From the NCBI RefSeq assembly GCF_029382225.1, contig NZ_JARLTC010000022.1, forward strand, positions 1-51,296: 51,296 nt of DNA, given 5' to 3'. Shown here in pieces: positions 1 to 8,114 of the stretch (its first letter is position 1; each line of letters starts with the position of its first letter). This DNA is from Spongiactinospora sp. TRM90649 (GTDB taxonomy: Bacteria; Actinomycetota; Actinomycetes; Streptosporangiales; Streptosporangiaceae). The notes beneath the pieces were generated by a model that saw nothing but the letters and a program-made list of their open reading frames with translations, did no database searches and was not told where the DNA came from. Made by a program: the position numbers and the translations under genes.

Positions 1-566
1 TCCTTCTCCCGGCCGATGACCGGGTCGAGCTTGCCCTCCCTGGCCGCCTGGGTCAGGTTGCGCCCGAACTGATCGAGCACCGGCGAGTTGGCGGGCGTGA
101 CCTCCTCGGTGCGCCCGCCGTCCGGGTCGGGGCCCGCGTGCAGCGACTGGACCACCCGCTTGCGCACCGCCTCGGGCTCGGCCCCCAGCCGGACCAGCAC
201 CCGCACCGCGGTGCCCTCGCCCTCGCGGACGATGCCGAGCAGCAGGTGCTCGGTGCCGATGTAGTCGTGGCCGAGTTGCAGCGCCTCGCGCAGGGACAGC
301 TCAAGGACCTTCTTGGCGCGCGGGGTGAACGGGATGTGGCCCGTCGGCTCCGAGGGCCCACGGCCGATGAGCTCCTCGATCTGCCGGTGGGCCGCGTCGA
401 ACCCGACGCCGAGGCTCTCCAGGGACTTGGCGGCGATGCCCTCGCCCTCGCGGATCAGGCCGAGCAGGAAGTGCTCGGTGCCGATCGAGTTGTGGTTGAG
501 GGCCTTGGCCTCCTCGTGGGCCAGTACGACGATCCGCCTGGCGCGGTCGGTGAACCTCTCGAACAT
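1..566 (-). CDS. clpC: ClpC-type AAA+ chaperone/protease ATPase, N-terminal part (cut by window edge)
   Basis: The minus-strand frame opens with MFERFTDRARRIVVLAHEE and contains two Clp N-domain repeats, each built around an IGTEH(F/L)LLG core and the GHIPFTPRAKKVLELSLREA segment. It then reaches DPVIGREKE, the entry to the first AAA+ module, where the window ends. ClpC unfolds substrates and feeds them to ClpP in the cytosol. About 188 residues of a protein usually near 830 are visible, so Walker motifs cannot be checked. The start is fixed by a strong GGAGGT ribosome-binding site 4 bases before ATG. The stop of the upstream gene overlaps this ATG (TGATG), implying translational coupling. 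The residues around 85-130 diverge from housekeeping ClpC, so this may be a second copy (inference). Confidence 0.93.
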   Translation of the reverse strand, partial: MFERFTDRARRIVVLAHEEAKALNHNSIGTEHFLLGLIREGEGIAAKSLESLGVGFDAAHRQIEELIGRGPSEPTGHIPFTPRAKKVLELSLREALQLGHDYIGTEHLLLGIVREGEGTAVRVLVRLGAEPEAVRKRVVQSLHAGPDPDGGRTEEVTPANSPVLDQFGRNLTQAAREGKLDPVIGREK

Positions 567-1672
567 CAGACCTCCTGACGGGATGTGGCGAGCGGGGCGC
601 GGCAGCCGAACACGACGAGGTCGCGGGGGTCGGCGATGATGCTCGCCCGAGCACGGTCGGGGTGCACGCGGTAGGCCCTCGGCGGCCCGGTGGGGTTCCA
701 CAGCGCGCCGGTGACGGTCGCGCCCTGCCCTGCGTGGTCGCCGGAGGTGACGCGCACGCGGGTGCCGGGGGCGTGGCCGTCACCGGTCGCGATCAGCAGG
801 GCGTCGAGGATGTGCCGCGCGCCGTCGAACGGGAGCTCCGCCCAGCGGAGCGGGTCGCGGGCGGCGAGGGACACGGTGGATGCCGCCAGCCGGGCGGCCT
901 CCGCCCCGGTGCCGGGACGGGCGCGCTCCCCGGCCAGCGCGGCGCGGGCCCGCGCGCGCAGCTCGGCGGGTTCGTCGTCGAGCGCGAGCCGGGCCGCCCG
1001 GTCGAGCGGGGCGCACACGAGGTCGATCGCGGTCTCGTCGCCCAGCTCGGCGGCACGGGCCAGCTCGCCACGCGGCGGCACCAGGGACGATGCCCCGCCG
1101 AGGCCGGCGCCCTCTCCACCGGCCGCCGGGAGGGACACGGTGAGATCGAGCGGAGACGGCATGTGTTCGCGGCACTCGCCGGGGCACAGGGAGGCGACCC
1201 CCGTGCCCTTCCGGTCGCGTGCCGGAGGGAGGACCGTGAGGTAGAGGAGGGCCAGCAGGTCTTCGCGGGCCTCGCCGTCGTACAGGCCGCCGACACCGGT
1301 GCCCTTCTCGCCGCGCGTCGGGGGGAAGCGTTGGGCGAGGTGCCGGGCCCGGCCGTACGGCAGGGCCGCCGCCGTCTCGGCGTCGCGCACCCGCTCGGCG
1401 AGGCTTCGCCTGGCGCGGACGGCCAGCAGCCCGCGGCGTTGCCGGTCGGTGTTCGCGGGATAGACCGTGCGCCCCCGGGTGGCCGGGAACTCGCCGGGGT
1501 CGTCGGGCCAGGCGTCGAGCCAGCGCGCCGCCACCGAGTAGGAGACCCCGGCCATCGCCGCCCGCGCCCGGATCGCCCGCCTGCGCGCCCGGTCGGGTGA
1601 GGCCCTGCGCCTGCGGGCCGCCCTGGAACGGTCGTGCTGGTCGTCGATCACCGAATGCTGGTCTTGGCCCAC
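566..1672 (-). CDS. Unknown protein with 32-residue tandem repeats, coupled to clpC
   Basis: A 368-residue protein I do not recognise. I chose the GTG at 1672 because GGAGGG lies 6 bases upstream; the frame stays open further 5' but with low-quality arginine-rich sequence. Near residues 28-48 there is an Arg/Ala-rich helix followed by AMAGVSYSVAARWLDAW, which resembles short motifs seen in other actinobacterial proteins. Residues 117-148 and 149-180 are imperfect copies of one 32-residue unit (PP-R-KGTGV...REH/D...LTV), with a third partial copy to about 205. The C-terminal 70 residues contain a basic, glycine-rich beta segment (GTRVRVTSGDHAGQGATVTG) reminiscent of a KOW-like fold. The stop overlaps the clpC ATG by one base, so the product may serve the Clp machine, for example as adaptor or substrate selector (inference). 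Confidence 0.65.
   Translation of the reverse strand: MGQDQHSVIDDQHDRSRAARRRRASPDRARRRAIRARAAMAGVSYSVAARWLDAWPDDPGEFPATRGRTVYPANTDRQRRGLLAVRARRSLAERVRDAETAAALPYGRARHLAQRFPPTRGEKGTGVGGLYDGEAREDLLALLYLTVLPPARDRKGTGVASLCPGECREHMPSPLDLTVSLPAAGGEGAGLGGASSLVPPRGELARAAELGDETAIDLVCAPLDRAARLALDDEPAELRARARAALAGERARPGTGAEAARLAASTVSLAARDPLRWAELPFDGARHILDALLIATGDGHAPGTRVRVTSGDHAGQGATVTGALWNPTGPPRAYRVHPDRARASIIADPRDLVVFGCRAPLATSRQEV
1060..1324 (-). repeat. About 2.7 copies of a 96-bp in-frame tandem repeat
   Basis: Units lie at 1229-1324 and 1133-1228, with a partial third to about 1060. Similarity is visible at DNA level around the conserved codons for KGTGV and for LTV, so the repeats are fairly recent duplications inside the coupled clpC-upstream gene. 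The period is 32 codons and keeps the reading frame. Confidence 0.6.
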
Positions 1673-1908
1673 TTCGCCCTCCGACAGGCCCACGCCTCCT
1701 AACCATCGGGCGGCACGAAGACGCCGCACTGGTCGACCGGCGCACTGAGTCGGGGACTCTTGGCCTTCGCGCGCGATCGGCGTGGGCGGTCGCACAGGAC
1801 GCCGGCGGGTGCTCCGCCTGCGCACAACTTTAGGCGCGGGGCGGGGGCGGCGGGCTCGATTCAGCCAGTAGCCGAACGAGGCTTCACATCCTGGACCGGC
1901 GGGCAGAC
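1673..1908. other. Intergenic spacer without a convincing gene
   Basis: This lies between the antiporter stop and the start of the repeat protein, both on the minus strand. One reading frame stays open but its translation is Arg/Pro-rich and lacks codon-position bias. A short GGCGG/CCGCC stem near 1803-1817 could help end the antiporter transcript, but it has no U-tract. A promoter for the downstream clpC operon should lie here; I could not assign one. Confidence 0.4.
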
Positions 1909-3039
1909 CTACTCGTCGGCGCCCACCCGCATCGGCACCACGCGCGCGGCCAGGCGGCGCTGCCCGGCGGTGTCCAGCCGCTCCCAGAGCGTGTTCGCGA
2001 TCAGGTGCAGCACGTTCACCGTCAGGATCGCCGGGACGACGACGGCCACCGCCCACGGCACCCCCGGTAACAGGGCCAGCGCCAGCATGATCGCGGTTAT
2101 CCCGTTCTGCTGGCCGAGCGCGAGGTAGACCCGTTCCGTCCGGGTGAGCCCGCGTGCGGGGATCAGCCCGCCCACGACGATCTGGGCGGCGAAGGCGGTG
2201 ACCCCGAGCACCACGCCGCCCACCGGATCGACCCCGCCGGGCAGCAGCAGGCCCAGCGCGAACGCGGCCACCAGGAAGGCGCCGTTCAGCAGCCGGCCGA
2301 GGGCCCGATCGACGCCGGGCCGCAGGAACAGCCCGATCAGCGCGATGCCCAGCACCAGGAACTGCTGCACGGCGACCACCAGCGCGGCCAGCAGCACCGC
2401 GACGCCCGCGATGCGGGCCGTGGGCGGATCGTGCAGCACCGGCCACTGGTACCGGCGCGCCGCCCAGCGGGCCGACAGCCACACTGCCAGCACGACCCCG
2501 GCGAGCGCGGCGTTGCCCCACAGCGTCGCCAGGTAGGCGCCCAGCCCGCCCTGCCCGCCGAGCAGCACGGCGCTGAGGTAGACGGTGAGCAGCGCCGTGA
2601 TCGGGTCGTCGAAGGACGCCCAGGCCAGCAGCAGGTTCTTGGCCCGGGCGGACATCCGGGAGCCGCCGATCAGGGCGGCCACCGACAGCGGGTCGATCTG
2701 CGCGACGGCCACGCCGAGCAGCAGCGACTCGGGCCGCCGGGAGAAGGCGTACATCACCCCGCCGATCAGCGCGGCCTTGGCCAGCACGCCCACCGTCACC
2801 GCGATGACCACCGTGCGCAGGTCGGCGGTGACCTCGCGGGTGATGCCGTGCGCCCCGCTGTAGAGGCCCACCGACAGCAGCGCGGTGACCGCGTACATGT
2901 AGGGCGGGGAGCCGACGAACTCGCCGACCCCGGAGACCGCGACGGCCACGCCCGCGCCGGCCGCCACCACGAGGAGTGCGACGGCCAGCCGTCCGCCCGC
3001 GCCGGACAGGCGCGGACGGGCGTCAGGGCGGCGTCTCAT
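1909..3039 (-). CDS. Cation:proton antiporter family membrane protein
   Basis: A 376-residue polytopic membrane protein with about ten hydrophobic segments. The central region has AQIDPLSVAALIGGSRM and LLLAWASFDDPITALLTVYL, acidic-Pro motifs in membrane segments typical of Na+/H+ (CPA-type) antiporters. A later GQQNGITAIMLALALLPG segment also fits the family. It should exchange H+ for a monovalent cation across the cytoplasmic membrane; ion specificity cannot be read from the sequence. It is shorter than classic NhaP proteins and lacks a C-terminal regulatory domain. Its ATG lies inside the 3' end of the preceding gene (17-bp overlap), placing it as the last gene of the fxsA-fxsT operon. Such an antiporter is unusual in this setting. 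Confidence 0.8.
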   Translation of the reverse strand: MRRRPDARPRLSGAGGRLAVALLVVAAGAGVAVAVSGVGEFVGSPPYMYAVTALLSVGLYSGAHGITREVTADLRTVVIAVTVGVLAKAALIGGVMYAFSRRPESLLLGVAVAQIDPLSVAALIGGSRMSARAKNLLLAWASFDDPITALLTVYLSAVLLGGQGGLGAYLATLWGNAALAGVVLAVWLSARWAARRYQWPVLHDPPTARIAGVAVLLAALVVAVQQFLVLGIALIGLFLRPGVDRALGRLLNGAFLVAAFALGLLLPGGVDPVGGVVLGVTAFAAQIVVGGLIPARGLTRTERVYLALGQQNGITAIMLALALLPGVPWAVAVVVPAILTVNVLHLIANTLWERLDTAGQRRLAARVVPMRVGADE

Positions 3040-4012
3040 CGAGGACCCGCTCCACCTCGGGCAGCAGCGTGCGCATCCGCTCCTCGGCGCGCGTCACCAT
3101 CGGCTGGGAGAGGGTGACGCCGAGCAGGAACGCGCCGCTGCGGCCGAGCGGGTAGACGTAGATGGCGCCGGACTCCACGTCGAGCACCACTCGCCGGAAC
3201 GGCTCGTGGGTGAACCTCCACAGCGCGTGGGTCAGCTCGGCCAGGTCGCGCTGGAGCCGCCGGGCCACGTCGAGGTACTGCTTGCGCCGCATCTCCCTGG
3301 ACAGCCGGTGGAACCAGGAGTCGAGGACCGTGTTGTCGAAGACGTCGGCCGAGAACCGGAACTCCCAGTCCACGTGCAGCGCCACGTAGTGCAGGTCGCC
3401 CGCGCCGAGCATCGGCGCGCACAGCTCGCCGAGCCGCCTGAAGGCGGTGTCGCCGAGCGCGTCGCCGCGCACCAGGACCGGCCTGACCGGTTCGGCCAGC
3501 CCGCCGGGCTCGGCCTTGGAGTCGCCGCCCGGCATCCGGCCCGGCTGGCTGAACGCCCGGTCGCGGATCGTCGTCGCCAGCTCCGACATCGCCGCGTCCA
3601 TGGTGTCGGCCGCCGCCCGGTCGAGGGTCGCGCCCACGACGTATTCGCCCGGGTAGACCCAGCCGCAGTGGATGGCCCGGTCGGAGGTCTCGACGACGGT
3701 CCGGATGAGGTCGCCGGTCTCAAGTTCGGCGAGCAGGCGGTCCATCCGCTCGACGTTGATCACGAACTGGTGGAAGGCGCTCTCGTAGCCCGCGCGGACG
3801 TTCTCGGCGTCGCGCCCGCCGAGCAGTTCGGGGGTGTGCCCGATCAGGTCGAGGGAGAAGGCGTGGAACCCGTGGTCGAAGTAGCCGACGGCGTGCAGCC
3901 CGGCCGTGCCGGTGAACCCCTCGGCGCACAGGCCGATGATGTTGTCATAGGCCGCGCCGCCGTACGGAGAGCGCCTGATCACGCACGGAGGCGGGTCCCC
4001 CTTCGCCGTCAT
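3023..4012 (-). CDS. Unknown protein of the FxSxx locus
   Basis: A 329-residue soluble protein without signal peptide or membrane span, not recognised. The ATG at 4012 is preceded by AAAGGACG at suitable spacing; a longer frame exists but has poor composition. The N-terminal half carries aromatic/His-rich segments (LHAVGYFDHGFHAF; AIHCGWVYPGEYVVG). The C-terminal part is Arg-rich helix followed by a beta segment, RRVVLDVESGAIYVYPLGRSGAFLLGVTLSQPMV, that faintly recalls Roadblock/LC7 or profilin-like dimerisation folds (weak inference). It starts 22 bp after fxsT and overlaps the antiporter gene downstream, so it is probably co-expressed with both. It may link the NB-ARC/TPR sensor to an output, but nothing in the sequence proves a role. 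Confidence 0.75.
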   Translation of the reverse strand: MTAKGDPPPCVIRRSPYGGAAYDNIIGLCAEGFTGTAGLHAVGYFDHGFHAFSLDLIGHTPELLGGRDAENVRAGYESAFHQFVINVERMDRLLAELETGDLIRTVVETSDRAIHCGWVYPGEYVVGATLDRAAADTMDAAMSELATTIRDRAFSQPGRMPGGDSKAEPGGLAEPVRPVLVRGDALGDTAFRRLGELCAPMLGAGDLHYVALHVDWEFRFSADVFDNTVLDSWFHRLSREMRRKQYLDVARRLQRDLAELTHALWRFTHEPFRRVVLDVESGAIYVYPLGRSGAFLLGVTLSQPMVTRAEERMRTLLPEVERVLDETPP

Positions 4013-4034
4013 GGGCGTCCTTTCGCTGGTCGGT

Positions 4035-7000
4035 TCAGTACGGCATGACCTCGATGTCGATGTCGCGCCTGCGGCTCGGGTCGTGGCGTCCGCCGAGGCT
4101 CTCCCGGCGCAGGTCGGCGAGGTTTCGCTCGCAGATCCGCACGTGGGGATGGCCGGGTCCGTAGAAGTAGAGCAGCCGTTCCAGCGCCCCGGCCATCCGG
4201 TCCACGGCGAGATTCCTGTCACGCGGGGCCAGGCTGTTGGCGTGGTTGACCTCGGCGGCGAGGGCCAGCGGGTGGCGCGGCCCGAGCCGGTCGGCGAGCG
4301 CCTCGCAGCTCTGCGCGCCCAGCCGGGCCGCCTCGGCGGTGTCGCCGACCGCGCGCAGGTAGGTCGCCAGGTTGGCCTGCAGCGCGTATCCGTGCGGGTG
4401 GCGTTCGCCGAACACGTCGCGGAACATGCTCACCGCGCGGTGCGCGCGCACCACGGCGCCCGCGTGGTCGCCCTCGGCGTGCAGGTCGGCGGCGATGGCG
4501 GCCGAGCAGAGCACGGTCGCGGCGTGGCGCTCGCCGACCACCTCGCGCAGTTCGTCGAGCGCCTCGGTGTCGCGGCTCAGCGCCTCGAAGGAGCGGCCGA
4601 GCCGCCGCTCGCAGACCGCGATCCCGCATTCGACGCGCAGCAGCAGCAGGCCGCGCGGGCCGGGGGCCTTGGCCTGCGCGGGGGCGAGCAGGCCGAGGCC
4701 GCGCCGCAGGAGTTCCAGGGAGCCCTCGTCGTCGCCGAGTTCGCGCATGAAGTAGGCGAGGTTGCAGCCGGTCCACCAGGTGGCGGGGTCGGCCTCGCCG
4801 TACAGGGCGGCGCGGTCGAGGTGGCAGCGCCGGGCGAGGTCTTCGGCCTCGTAGGGCTTCCCGGCCAGCGAGGCGGACACGGCGAGGTTGTTCAGCGCCC
4901 GGCCGGTGTGCGGGCTGTGCGGGCCGAGCAGCCGGTCGAGGCCGGTCCAGGCGGCGCTACTGCGCAGGTAGGCGAGGTCGAAGTCGCCCTGGGCGCGCAG
5001 GTCGGCGCCGTGCACCATGGCGGCGTGCAGCGCCCTGACCGACTTCGCGCCCCGGCGGACCAGGGCCCCGAGCGCGGCCTCGCTGTGCCGGGCGGCGGCG
5101 GCGTGGTCGCCCAGCTCGCGCTGCACGTTGGCGATCTGCACGCGGAGTTCGGGCACCAGGGACGGGTCGCCGCCGGAGGTCCACTCGCCGAGGGCCAGCT
5201 CGCCGATCCGCAGCGCGCGCCGCCAGGTGCTGTGGTCCTGGAGGCGGAACAGGTGGCGCACCTGGTCGATCACCCACCGGCGCACGGCGGGGTCGGCGCT
5301 CTCCACGGCGCGGCTGGGCAGCAGGTGGCGGTTCAGCTCGCCGAACCGGTGGGCGAGAAGGTCGCCAGGGCCCTCGTTCTCTGCGGGGGCGAACGCGGCG
5401 AGCCCCCGCGCGACCTCCTTCCCGCGGCGATCGCGCGTGGCGGGGTCCATGGAGGCCGCGACGCAGTCGCGCACCAGCCGGTGCGTGCGCAGCGACTCGC
5501 CCCGGCCGTGCACGATCCTGGCCATGCCGTAGCCGCGCAGGCTCGAAAGGACGGCGTCGATCTCCAGCGGGTCGCCGATGGGGCCGCCGAGGCCGCTCAG
5601 CGGGGCCAGGAAGGCGGGCGAGCGCAACAGGTCGAGGGAGACGCCGTCGGGGCTCAGGTAGGAGCACGCCTGCATGATCCACAGTTCGGCGGGCTCCAGG
5701 GACTCCAGCGCGGCGGCGACCATCGACTCGTGCGGGGCGACCGGCCGCAGGTCGGCGCCGTCGTCCTGGGCCGACCGGCGGGCGGCCTCCAGCCTGCGGC
5801 TGACCCTGCCGTAGGTGACGCGCAGCTCGGCGATCGCCTGGGCGGCACGCTCGCGCAGCGGCACGCGGGCGCGCAGCGGGTCGGCCGCCGCCCTGGCCAG
5901 CCACGCGCGGGCCATCTCGGTGGCCAGCGGCATGCCGGCCAGCATGCTGGTCACCTGCCGGGCGTCGTCGGTGGTGATGTGCGGGTCGCCGCGCCGCAGC
6001 AGCGCCGCGCTCTCGGCCGGGGACAGCGGCCCGACGGCCAGGTGGGCGGTGCGGTCGTCGCCAGGACGCCTGCGGGTGGTCAGCAGCACGTGGCCGCCTT
6101 CGGCGGGCACCAGCCCGGGGAGGTCTTCCGGACGGTCGAGGTCGTCGAAGACCAGCAGCCAGCGCGCCTCGGCGGCGGACAGGTAGCGCAGCACGGCCGC
6201 GACGGCGTCGCCGCCCTCGGGCAGTTCCAGCCGCTGCGCGAGGGCGCGGAGGTCTTCGCGGGCCTTGTCCTCGTGCTCGCCGCGGATCCACCAGACGATG
6301 TCGTAGCCGCCGAGGAAGCGGTGCGCGTATTCGAGGGCGACCTCGCTCTTGCCCACGCCGGGGCCGCCGTGCAGGACGCAGCGGCCGCCGGGCGAGGTGA
6401 GCAGCCGGTCGCGTAACTGGTTGAGCATCCGCTGCCGCCCGACGAAGGGCCGCTCGGCCGTGGGCAGGTTGTGCGCGGTGGGCATGCGGGGGAAGCGGGC
6501 CGGGCCCGGGCCGACCGGCAGCGGGTCGCGGATGCGCAGCCGTCTGCGGAGGTCGGCCTTGATCACGACCTCCTCCTCGCCCCTGATGTCGAGTTCGGGC
6601 ACGCCACGGGGCGCCCCGGCCAGGGTGTCGTCGTCGACCCTGACGAACACCAGGCCGCTCTCCATCCCGTCGGCGCCGGTTTCGCGCCACGCGCCGGTGA
6701 GCACGTCGAGCCGGTCGGTTTCGTCCAGGCTCAGCCGGGCGGGCGAGACCACGAGGACGAGCGCGTCGCCGCCCAGCCCGGCGGGGGCCTCCTCGGCCAG
6801 CCCGCGCAGCGGGATCTCCCTGACCCGCAGGCCCGCCCCGGAGATCTGGGCGCTCAGCCACTCGCCCCACACGCGGTAGTGGGAGGTGTGCACGACCGAG
6901 ACCCGGCGCGGGCTGGTGACCAGGCCGCCGGTGAGGCGCGCGGCCACGCCCTCGTAGGCGTCGCGCAGCCCGCTGCGGGTGGCGGGCTCGCTCAGCACGG

Positions 7001-7682
7001 CCAGCTCGTCGGTGAAGTAGTGCTCGCCGCTGTAGGGGATCTCCACGTCGGTGGTGATGACCAGCGGCGACGCGCCCAGGCTCTCCCGCAGCAGCCGCCT
7101 GGCCGCCTCCAGCCGGTCGGTGCGGGTGTGGTCGACCATCATCGGCAGCGGCAGCACCCGCGCCGCGCCTCCGGTGGCGCCGATCCTGCCGACCGCCTCG
7201 GCGGCCTCGGCGATGGCCGACGGGCTCAGCGGAAAGCCGATCACCGCGATGTCGGACAGCAGCGCCGACCAGCGCAGCGCGGCCGGTCCGGTGCGGGCCG
7301 GGATCCTGGCGAGCACGTAGTCGTAGCCCGCGTCGCGCAGGCGCTTGCGGACCGCGGCGGGCTCACCCCAGCCGGAGGGACCCGACGCCTCGTCGTCGAG
7401 GACGACAGCGAGGTCGAGGCATCCGCCGGCGCCCGCGAGGCCGCCGAGGTCGAGGGAGACCGGCTCGGCCTGGGCGGCCGGGCCGTGGCGGGCGTGGGGC
7501 AGGAACCTGCCGAGGTAGCGCCGCAGGGCGGGCGCGGACGGCGCGGTGTCGGAGACGAGCACCCGTTTGCCCGCCGTGGCGAGAATGACGGCCACGTTGG
7601 CGATCGTCATGGTGCCGCCGGTTCCCCCGCGCAGCGAATGAAAGGAGATGATGATTCCGGGCTGATTGGATCCGCCGTTCAT
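4035..7682 (-). CDS. fxsT: FxSxx-COOH system protein: ParA-like, TIR-like, NB-ARC and TPR domains (FxsT)
   Basis: A 1215-residue multidomain protein. Residues 10-245 form a MinD/ParA-like fold opening with SLRGGTGGTMTIANVAVIL; both lysines of the KGGxGKT deviant Walker A are replaced, so ATP hydrolysis there is doubtful. Around 260-350 VSVVHTSHYRVWGEWLSAQI and following strands resemble a TIR-like domain. Around 400-700 an NB-ARC STAND NTPase carries RPFVGRQRML, Walker A GGPGVGKS (Lys445), WLLVFDDLD, VLLTTRRRP and GMPLATEMA. The C-terminal 400 residues are tetratricopeptide repeats (ALNNLAVSASLAGKPYEAEDLA and similar). This order matches the TPR protein found with FxSxx-COOH peptides. It follows the precursor gene by 86 bp and probably senses a ligand and oligomerises (family inference). 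Confidence 0.85.
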   Translation of the reverse strand: MNGGSNQPGIIISFHSLRGGTGGTMTIANVAVILATAGKRVLVSDTAPSAPALRRYLGRFLPHARHGPAAQAEPVSLDLGGLAGAGGCLDLAVVLDDEASGPSGWGEPAAVRKRLRDAGYDYVLARIPARTGPAALRWSALLSDIAVIGFPLSPSAIAEAAEAVGRIGATGGAARVLPLPMMVDHTRTDRLEAARRLLRESLGASPLVITTDVEIPYSGEHYFTDELAVLSEPATRSGLRDAYEGVAARLTGGLVTSPRRVSVVHTSHYRVWGEWLSAQISGAGLRVREIPLRGLAEEAPAGLGGDALVLVVSPARLSLDETDRLDVLTGAWRETGADGMESGLVFVRVDDDTLAGAPRGVPELDIRGEEEVVIKADLRRRLRIRDPLPVGPGPARFPRMPTAHNLPTAERPFVGRQRMLNQLRDRLLTSPGGRCVLHGGPGVGKSEVALEYAHRFLGGYDIVWWIRGEHEDKAREDLRALAQRLELPEGGDAVAAVLRYLSAAEARWLLVFDDLDRPEDLPGLVPAEGGHVLLTTRRRPGDDRTAHLAVGPLSPAESAALLRRGDPHITTDDARQVTSMLAGMPLATEMARAWLARAAADPLRARVPLRERAAQAIAELRVTYGRVSRRLEAARRSAQDDGADLRPVAPHESMVAAALESLEPAELWIMQACSYLSPDGVSLDLLRSPAFLAPLSGLGGPIGDPLEIDAVLSSLRGYGMARIVHGRGESLRTHRLVRDCVAASMDPATRDRRGKEVARGLAAFAPAENEGPGDLLAHRFGELNRHLLPSRAVESADPAVRRWVIDQVRHLFRLQDHSTWRRALRIGELALGEWTSGGDPSLVPELRVQIANVQRELGDHAAAARHSEAALGALVRRGAKSVRALHAAMVHGADLRAQGDFDLAYLRSSAAWTGLDRLLGPHSPHTGRALNNLAVSASLAGKPYEAEDLARRCHLDRAALYGEADPATWWTGCNLAYFMRELGDDEGSLELLRRGLGLLAPAQAKAPGPRGLLLLRVECGIAVCERRLGRSFEALSRDTEALDELREVVGERHAATVLCSAAIAADLHAEGDHAGAVVRAHRAVSMFRDVFGERHPHGYALQANLATYLRAVGDTAEAARLGAQSCEALADRLGPRHPLALAAEVNHANSLAPRDRNLAVDRMAGALERLLYFYGPGHPHVRICERNLADLRRESLGGRHDPSRRRDIDIEVMPY

Positions 7683-7768
7683 CGCCGCCCCATTTTGCTA
7701 GCGTAGGACGGCGACAGCCGCCCGGCCACCACTCTGCCACAATCGCGTCGGCGCCGATACGACCGGCG

Positions 7769-7984
7769 TCAACCGTACGTTTCCTCCGGTGGCGACATGG
7801 CGGAGTCGAAACCCGAGCAGAACAACTCGGGCGGCTCCTCCGCGTCGCGGCAGACCCGCCGCAACGCCAGCGCCAGCGGGCTTTCCGGCGACACCGCCAG
7901 GGCGTCGAGGGCATCGGGCGACAGGCCGCGCAGGTCGATCAGCTCCGACCGCAGGTCGTGCTCGGCTTCCCCGCCTCCGTTCAT
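7769..7984 (-). CDS. fxsA: FxSxx-type RiPP precursor with two FxS motifs and a C-terminal extension
   Basis: A 71-residue peptide. The leader-like part contains ELIDLRGLSPDAL and ALALRRVCRDAEE, matching the (L)xDLRxxPLxxL and helix pattern of FxSxx-COOH precursors. The core reads FCSGFDSAMSPPEETYG: Phe55-Cys-Ser57 and Phe59-Asp-Ser61 are two Phe-x-Ser motifs separated by one glycine. In the usual family the chain stops two residues after FxS; here it continues eight residues beyond Met63. Family knowledge says the paired radical SAM enzyme makes a three-residue cyclophane on such motifs. It lies directly upstream of fxsT and divergent from fxsB. ATG 7984 follows a weak GAGGGC site; its start context GGCGATGAACGG recurs at fxsT. 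Confidence 0.85.
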   Translation of the reverse strand: MNGGGEAEHDLRSELIDLRGLSPDALDALAVSPESPLALALRRVCRDAEEPPELFCSGFDSAMSPPEETYG

Positions 7985-8025
7985 CGCCGTGCCCTCATGA
8001 CCATCGGCTCCCTCGGTTAGCGTCG

Positions 8026-8041
8026 GCGATATTCATATCGC
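8026..8041. promoter_or_regulatory. Perfect 7-bp-arm palindrome, candidate operator
   Basis: GCGATAT-TC-ATATCGC is a perfect inverted repeat with a 2-bp centre. It lies 42 bp upstream of the fxsA start and about 115 bp upstream of fxsB, the expected place for a dimeric repressor or activator. Confidence 0.5.
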
Positions 8042-8086
8042 ACCGCGCACAAATCCACGGCCAATATCCCCATATTATCGAGATGC

Positions 8087-8114
8087 TTCACAGCCCACCA
8101 CATCTCGCTATGCT
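8087..8114 (+). promoter_or_regulatory. Candidate fxsB promoter
   Basis: TTCACA (8087-8092) and TATGCT (8109-8114) are 16 bp apart and resemble vegetative -35 and -10 elements, about 40 bp before the fxsB ATG. The CGAGATG/CATCTCG inverted repeat brackets the spacer, so a factor binding it could block polymerase. Prediction by eye only. Confidence 0.35.

Noticed and set aside
566..2521. A 651-codon open frame spanning the repeat protein and the antiporter
   Set aside because: Only the part from 1672 downward has protein-like composition and a ribosome-binding site; the rest is antisense-quality sequence overlapping the antiporter in another frame.
4011..6416. An 801-codon plus-strand frame opposite fxsT
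   Set aside because: It is the antisense shadow of a clearly real multidomain gene; its product is Gly/Gln/His-rich with no motifs.
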